Below are positions 58,205-64,000 of a DNA stretch of 64,000 nt, in pieces. The DNA comes from Pestalotiopsis fici W106-1 (lineage: Eukaryota; Ascomycota; Sordariomycetes; Amphisphaeriales; Sporocadaceae), in NCBI RefSeq assembly GCF_000516985.1, contig NW_006917098.1, forward strand, positions 1,674,001 through 1,738,000. The letters run 5' to 3'. Each line of letters begins with the position of its first letter. Position 1 is the first letter of the stretch. A model generated the notes under the pieces. It did no database searches. It was not told the DNA's origin and saw nothing but the letters and a program-made list of their open reading frames with translations. The position numbers and the translations under genes are program-made.

Positions 58205-60055
58205 TTATTTCAATCTTCGTTCGTCTTTCTTCACGTAGTCTATCACCACAGCCGGCCTTGTCAGCGTAATTGGACCGTCACGAATCTTTCCGGTACTTCG
58301 GCTCCCTCTAACTACGCCACCAAAGACAACACAGCCCACTCTATACCCATCATCAGCAGCAGAATACAAGACGCCCGTGCTACCAATAACTTCAGCGTCA
58401 TCGGGCTGGATAGCCATGAGACCGATATCTTGTTGCCATTTGTAGTCGATATAAGACGATCTGAACAGCAGGGCAAGATCATAGGCAATCTTGCATAGTT
58501 CAAACAAAGTTTCTGGCGGCTGATCACGCCGATCACTCCTACTCTGGAAGTGGGCGCTGCGTTCATACAAGCGCGGCCAGATTTTTCTGGCCTGAAAGAA
58601 AGGATATGCATTCTGGTCTCGACTAATACGTTTTGCCAAATTGATGGTAGAGATGCGCCATTTCTTAATTTCGTCTTCTGAATTGGATGTCAGCACTTCT
58701 CCATCATAATTCATGCGTTTGCGAAGTTTACCTAGCACTTCACTATCTGAATGTTTAGTGAATATACCCTCAATCTTCTGGTAGGAGCTCCTGTCTTTGG
58801 ACTCTTCACGATATTGCTGGTTGTCCAAATGACCAAAAAGCTGGTTTCTTTCATGGAAGAAGACCCAATGAATCTCTTGAGCTACGTTGGAACGCATAAG
58901 AAGTTCGCTCATATCTGGTGAGGAACCTTTTCTTGATTGAAACTTGACACCCAATGGCAGACATTTCCTGCAAAAACTGATGATGGCAGCCTTGAGTTCA
59001 AGGATCCGATTGACAATATCTTCGTACGACGGCTCACAATCTTTTTGCCCCGACTGTTTAGTCATTTCTTTGAGATTATGAGTCGTCTCGTCCTTTTCTG
59101 AAATAAGCTCACGAAGTGACGAAACTTCTTTTGTCATCTCCTCAAGGAGACTTGTTCGACGGTCTAACTCTGACTTGAGTCCCACCAGGTCATCAAGAGG
59201 AAGCTTCTTCCCCATAACCTCATTTTCCCGCCCGGAGGGCAGAGGGAAATGTGCTTCTTGATTTGCCGGTGAGCTCGACGATGATTCTGACTGCTTAGGC
59301 TGTGCTGGGAAACTTGGGATACCTGTTCGCTCCTGGATCGCGTTGAGCAGCCGGTTCATTGCGTTTGCTTTGCCTTCACCGTATATCGGTACAATATAAA
59401 CGTCGAATATGCCCAAAAGGCAATATGCGGCGTCTTCCTCCTCTGTAGTGTACCGGCCGCTCGACCACTGCATTCGGTGTAGTATAGGGAATCGGTCAAG
59501 CGGATCGCCGCGAAGCGCCGAGATATGTATTTTTGTCACAGTATGGATGACATTTTCCAAGGACATCCGGTTTCCCAACAAGATGCCTTCCGATGAGAAG
59601 AACTTGACTGATTTGGGGGCCAGAAGCTCTTGCAACGTCCATCCTCGTGTAAACCACCTGCTTCCACGAAATTGGCTATCCCATGGATGCAAGGTCTGGC
59701 CGTTCTGCTCCGGCATTGCGGAAACATCCTGGAGGTAGGCATAACATACTGTCGCGTTTTGATACCAACGAAACATGGAGTTGATAGCCTTGGCTAGCTC
59801 TGCTGAGCTTGTTTTGTCGATGCAGCAGGTATCCACCCAGAAGTAGTCGAGTCCATCGCGCTTTGCTTGTTGTCCGCAGAACAATATCTTTTGATAGCCC
59901 GGCTTGTTTCCCAACTTTTTCTGCGATACATCCTGGAAAGTCACCTCCTCGCCGTCGGCTCGCCAAGTATGTGATAAGATCGCGTAGGGGGGAATGTCGC
60001 GGGTCAAGTCCGGGGTCAGATTTAGCTCGCCGTCGTGAAGCTGGAGGAGCCGCAT
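58205..60055 (-). CDS. HET-domain protein (heterokaryon incompatibility family)
   Basis: A single-exon gene of 616 residues. The three HET blocks are all present: ILSHTWRADGEEVTF at about 26-40, LDYFWVDTCCIDK with AINSMFRWYQNATVCYAYL at about 70-110, and SRWFTRGWTLQELLAP near 133-148. The order and spacing are those of HET-E/HET-D/TOL-type domains that trigger cell death on non-self recognition. Then come the CLLGIFDVYIVPIYGEG segment common to this subgroup, a serine/proline linker and a coiled coil (about residues 285-335, rich in Leu/Glu/Lys heptads). The C-terminal half is unrecognised. No NACHT, WD40 or sigma motif is attached, so any link to the neighbouring receptor is by position only. 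HET domains are distantly related to TIR domains. Confidence 0.92.
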   Translation of the reverse strand: MRLLQLHDGELNLTPDLTRDIPPYAILSHTWRADGEEVTFQDVSQKKLGNKPGYQKILFCGQQAKRDGLDYFWVDTCCIDKTSSAELAKAINSMFRWYQNATVCYAYLQDVSAMPEQNGQTLHPWDSQFRGSRWFTRGWTLQELLAPKSVKFFSSEGILLGNRMSLENVIHTVTKIHISALRGDPLDRFPILHRMQWSSGRYTTEEEDAAYCLLGIFDVYIVPIYGEGKANAMNRLLNAIQERTGIPSFPAQPKQSESSSSSPANQEAHFPLPSGRENEVMGKKLPLDDLVGLKSELDRRTSLLEEMTKEVSSLRELISEKDETTHNLKEMTKQSGQKDCEPSYEDIVNRILELKAAIISFCRKCLPLGVKFQSRKGSSPDMSELLMRSNVAQEIHWVFFHERNQLFGHLDNQQYREESKDRSSYQKIEGIFTKHSDSEVLGKLRKRMNYDGEVLTSNSEDEIKKWRISTINLAKRISRDQNAYPFFQARKIWPRLYERSAHFQSRSDRRDQPPETLFELCKIAYDLALLFRSSYIDYKWQQDIGLMAIQPDDAEVIGSTGVLYSAADDGYRVGCVVFGGVVRGSRSTGKIRDGPITLTRPAVVIDYVKKDERRLK

Positions 60056-60685
60056 TGTCGCGAATACAGGGAAGCCTGCATAGAGTTTGGCTTGCTATTT
60101 AGACGTCATCGGCATGTCTACTATTGCATTAGTCTTGATTCACTAGAAAGGGAATCCCTTTACCGAGTCAAAAATCCCTTACAGTCTTGCGTCCAGCCTT
60201 TTGGCAAGCCGTTTCAATAAGCGTCAGGCTACAGCTTGAGCAGTCTCTAGAGAAAGCCTCGGACTATTGCTCCGTTGGAGGCCGTGACCCGGTTGGGTAG
60301 GTGGGTAGGTACCTAACCTAGGTAGGTTTTGTAAGCATGCGGCTGACAATGGGCAAAGCGATCTCACCCCATCACACCAATCAATTGTGAGCACGCTTCC
60401 TGGTCTTCAAATTCGCTTGGTAACTTCTACATGGGCGAACTTTGGAAATTCTGCGGATTTTGCGCCCATTATTCCGCTTCTAGTTTCAAGATATATTTTA
60501 GATGTCCAACGACCATATTAGTACAACCAATATTATAAATGAGACTCATGGTCACAGAGGTACATCAATCTGTACAAGTTATTGCGATTGAAAATCTAAA
60601 TCGTTGGCACCTCAGAAACACGAGAGTATAGTCGCTACATTGAGATTCATTTAGCAAAAGTATGTGTGTTATACACACTGCGAAC
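60056..60685. other. Intergenic, HET promoter and chitinase 3' flank
   Basis: Contains a dense TAGGTA/ACCTA cluster at 60295-60327 including the palindrome TAGGTACCTA at 60306-60315. No gene seen. Confidence 0.55.
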
Positions 60686-63600
60686 CTAGGATGAAGGGAT
60701 CGCAGGGGGCATCGTAATAATGCTCCCGCTTGACCCTCCCGATGTTTCAGTCCTGATAGGTACAATAGAGAGACTCTCGCTTGGCTTGGCCAGCTCTGTG
60801 CTGTACGTCGCAGACAGCTCTTCTTCCTTTGTGATTGGAACCTCTTTGGGTAGCCAATCTTCATCTTGAGTTGCATACTCTACATTCCCATCTCCATTAA
60901 TGAGCAGTTGCACCTCTCTCGAGTCGTCGTAGATGATGCTACACGCTCTGCCGTTCACCAAGTTGCCATCCATGTCCTCGAAAATGTGATCATCGAGAAT
61001 GATCTCGACCTCATCCAGTTGACCACCTTCACCGACAGCTACATGGCAAATGGAATTATGGTCTTGGTTGCTGGTAACATTGTGTGTAATATTGGAGAGT
61101 AGTTCTTGCGCACCGTCACGTTTTTGGAACGCCGCACTGTTGATAGATACCGGTCTGTTGGCGGCGTTTGCCGCGGGTGCTGGGTCGATCTTCCAGTTTT
61201 GCCTGGGCCATTTGTAGGGGTTGCCAAACATGCTATAACAGGAGATTAATACACGGCAGTAAAGAATTTTCAATAAAACTTACGGATCGTCGTCTAGTGC
61301 TCTGAATCCGTGGTCAGGTACCATTGTGTTTTGCTTTGCACCCTTGGCGTCGGTGTAGGTGTAGGACGCGAAACAGAGCGAGTCCGGCGTCTGCGAGTCA
61401 AACCCGTACGCCGAGATAAAGTGTTTTCCGGCGCCCACTCCACGGTTTCCGGCCAAAGGGCCAAATTTCCTGTCCCAATGAGTCAGAAACTTGCAAGTCA
61501 GATCTGGGCATAGTTTGAACTTACCAGGTGGCAGGTGGTGCGTCCAAGCTTCCGCAAATGGTCTTACGGAAGGATGAGCACCGTGTCCACTGCGCTGTTT
61601 TCCAAAATCCGAAATCTCTACCTTGAGCTGTATAGAAGTATTTGATCAGCTAGACTCAGCGATAAAAGATATCTCTGGTGTACTCACCACCGTTGGCTGG
61701 CTTGTTTACCAACCGGCAGGCCTGGGGATTATTGTTTCCACTGTCGACCAGATTGCCCATTGGAAACTCGTCCACCTCGCAGCGTGCACTGGCGACTCTA
61801 CGTGAACCTTGAACCAACGTTCGGTACTTGTCCTTCCTCTGATTTGCCCATAACTCCTGGTTGCGGTTGGGGGCGCGACCCTTTGGTCTGACTTCAAAAA
61901 CTGTTTGACCATTAAGCATCTTGTCTATAGCCCAACGCTGATTATCGCAGATTTCATCCCAACCCAAACCATAGCGGCAGGTATAGGTGACGAAACAATC
62001 ACAATATGAGCTCTGTGACACGGAGCCAAAGTCCAGAATGGGCCACTGCCCATAAGAAGCTCGAGCAGTCTTGCCTACTGTGATTGTGGTCGGCACTCCG
62101 GTGTGGGGTTGAGCAACCGGTGGTGGGTGATGCTATTGATACTCATGAGTTGGTGTCTCATGTTGAAGCGGCTTCTCAAGGGTATCTATAGACTTACCGG
62201 CGGAGGCTGAGCAGGAGCTGCAGGTCTACTTGCGAAGCCAGCAGCAGTCACAACAATACCCGCAGCGGCGCACAAGGCGATTTCGGCTGGGATGCCCAGC
62301 AGCGAGATACCAAAAGTGAACGGAGCTTCCGCAATCAAAGCCGCTACTGCTGCAGAACATAACCCGGCCGTCAATACTCCCGCAGCTACACTAGCAGGCT
62401 TGCCGCGTTTATCCAGGTCGCCCACCAGATTTCGTTTGGTGAAAACACCTTGCCCATAAAGGAAGATGTTGCCAGTGTTTGTCTTGGACGAAGGGATGAA
62501 TCTAGTCCAGATTAGTTACAACGCAAACCTGAAAGTCGAGTATACTCACCCATTACAACAGTATGCCTGATAACCACCTGTGGCTAATGTGAGTGCGAGG
62601 GGAGATGAGACACCTTATTCAGACAACAACTTACCGTTGCAGGTCAAATCGGCAACCTGGCCAGCTTCATTTTCCTGGTAGGAGTTGCTGTTTTGTGCGA
62701 CTACGATATCAGACGTATTATTGCAGACTGGAGTGCAAGGCAGGCCGACCCCTCTGAACCCTTGCCATGAACATGTGCCCATGGTTGTTCCAGGGGCACA
62801 GCATAGAGTTTGCACTTCTCCGTTAGAGCAGATTGAATTCTGTTGAACACTGGCAACTTGGCCCTTTGCTTCGGTGGTGTCAAAGTAGCCATTTTCGCAC
62901 GGCTTCCCACATAGCGACCAGTAGCAGGATGCTGCAATATCGTTTTGTAGTGCCGCATTCGCCATCTGCGCCTTGTAGGCCTTGGCCTCTTCTGCCGAGA
63001 CGCCATTGGCTTGACCCACGCCCAACAGATCGCTCATGCTATCGCCGTCGGAATTATCTTGATCAAGAGACCAAATCATGGTACCACCAAGGCAAAGCTC
63101 GTTGGCGGCGTTTATCTTCTGTTGCATTGTTACGCCGTCATCATATGACACCCACTGGTCAGTGTTCCATGTCATCCACTTTACCGCGGCAGTCTTGTCA
63201 TATTGTTCTGTAGCGGCTCCGCGTTTTAGTATCCTCTTGATCTCGGCATTGGAGAGTGTCCCTGCTGAGTTTGTGCAGTCACCCGGATTGGCACCCGCCG
63301 TGAACTGGCACACTTTGTTGGGTGTGGTACAGCCTGGATCGGCCAAGGTAAATGAACGTCCATACCACCCAAGGCCAAGAACCACTTTCTCCGGTTTGAT
63401 ACCTGCTCTCCAGAGCAAAGAAAGACCGTCTTGAATCTCGGTCAGATTGGTGTGCGGTCGTATCTGGGCAGCATTAGGTTAGCTTTCGAAACATGTCGGG
63501 TTATCAACAAGCTCTTACATATGGACCTGTGAACTTGTTGGAAGAATCCCAAGTGCCATGAATATCATAGCTCATAAAGTTGAACCAGTCAACGTACTCC

Positions 63601-64000
63601 TGCATAGTTTTGACGTCAAAATGTTGCAAGTACCAGTATGATGATGGCACAGTAGCACTTATTCCATAAGATCCCCCAAACGATTGTTTCATCTCGGCGA
63701 CAAGCTCAAGATAATTTCCAAAGTCTGACTGCTTGCCTCCACGATCATAAGCAGCGGGATATCTACCAGGCCGATTAGTTCAAGACTCAACGAGGTCAAT
63801 CTCCTGCCAAGCCTACTCACTCCCAATCAATATCAATTCCATCGAAGCCATAACTTTGCATAAAGCTCTGCAATGCGCTTATGAACTTTTGCCTGTTTGC
63901 AGCAGAGCTCACCATGTCGCTGAAGGCCGTTCTTGTATTGGGCGAGTTGGTGTCATCGTTGAAGGACCAACCTCCAACCGAGAGCCACGTTTGTAGCGAC
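60686..64000 (-). CDS. Killer-toxin-like GH18 chitinase with C-terminal nuclease-like region (5' end outside window)
   Basis: At least ten exons on the minus strand: from beyond 64000 to 63821, 63519-63762, 62635-63463, 62550-62577, 62198-62501, 61688-62132, 61525-61627, 61284-61469 and 60686-61232. All junctions are GT-AG and in phase. The visible product exceeds 680 residues and lacks its N-terminus, where signal peptide, LysM and chitin-binding modules are usual. The GH18 barrel shows SVGGWSF and the catalytic GFDGIDIDWE, with Glu as acid/base. Later come NFMSYDIHG, LGWYGRSF and GGTMIWSLDQD. A cysteine-rich part follows, then dibasic KR sites, two hydrophobic alanine/glycine-rich segments, a proline/histidine-rich linker and a cysteine-containing domain with CEVDEFPMGN that resembles NucA/NucB-type DNases. 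The unrecognised tail begins after another KR. Subgroup C fungal chitinases resemble the alpha subunit of the Kluyveromyces lactis killer toxin. The nuclease assignment is tentative. Confidence 0.85.

Overview
This is nuclear DNA of a filamentous ascomycete (Pezizomycotina, probably Sordariomycetes and possibly Hypocreales; the species is not recognised). The evidence is short GT-AG introns (mostly 48-110 bases) in monocistronic genes, fungal forms of FacA, Rpl3, TrpE, Ssn6 and Sec6, and fungus-specific families: HET, NACHT with a sigma amyloid motif, SesA, and GH18 killer-toxin-like chitinase. Exons were joined by hand from frame and splice sites. No tRNA, rRNA, CRISPR or intact transposon was found. 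Layout: (1) 1-9 kb, all minus strand: a Baeyer-Villiger-type flavin monooxygenase, an alpha/beta hydrolase and acetyl-CoA synthetase, which could in principle form a ketone-to-ester-to-acetate-to-acetyl-CoA route. (2) 12.5-26 kb: Rfc5 with three ACGCGT cell-cycle boxes upstream, a PLP aminotransferase, a LisH-WD40 corepressor-like protein and a TMEM115-like Golgi membrane protein. (3) 26-34.5 kb: a gene desert of about 8.5 kb ahead of the Ssn6/Cyc8 corepressor gene. (4) 38-51 kb, a dense housekeeping block: ribosomal protein L3, a conserved protein with a mitochondrial-type N-terminus, anthranilate synthase TrpE, a GFA-type zinc protein, exocyst Sec6 and a UNC93-like transporter. (5) 52-60 kb, an accessory block for regulated cell death or allorecognition: a NACHT-ankyrin NOD-like receptor with an N-terminal sigma motif, two divergently arranged SesA-like genes whose products end in the same motif (one frameshifted), and a HET-domain gene. 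(6) 60.7-64 kb: a multi-exon secreted chitinase running off the window. Behind its GH18 domain it carries a hydrophobic double segment, a proline-rich linker and a domain resembling NucA/NucB nucleases. The most interesting parts are regions 5 and 6. In region 5, receptor and candidate effectors share an amyloid-like motif, so a ligand bound by the ankyrin array could template effector assembly. In region 6, one polypeptide appears to combine wall binding or cleavage, a hydrophobic segment and a possible nuclease, broadly like a killer toxin.
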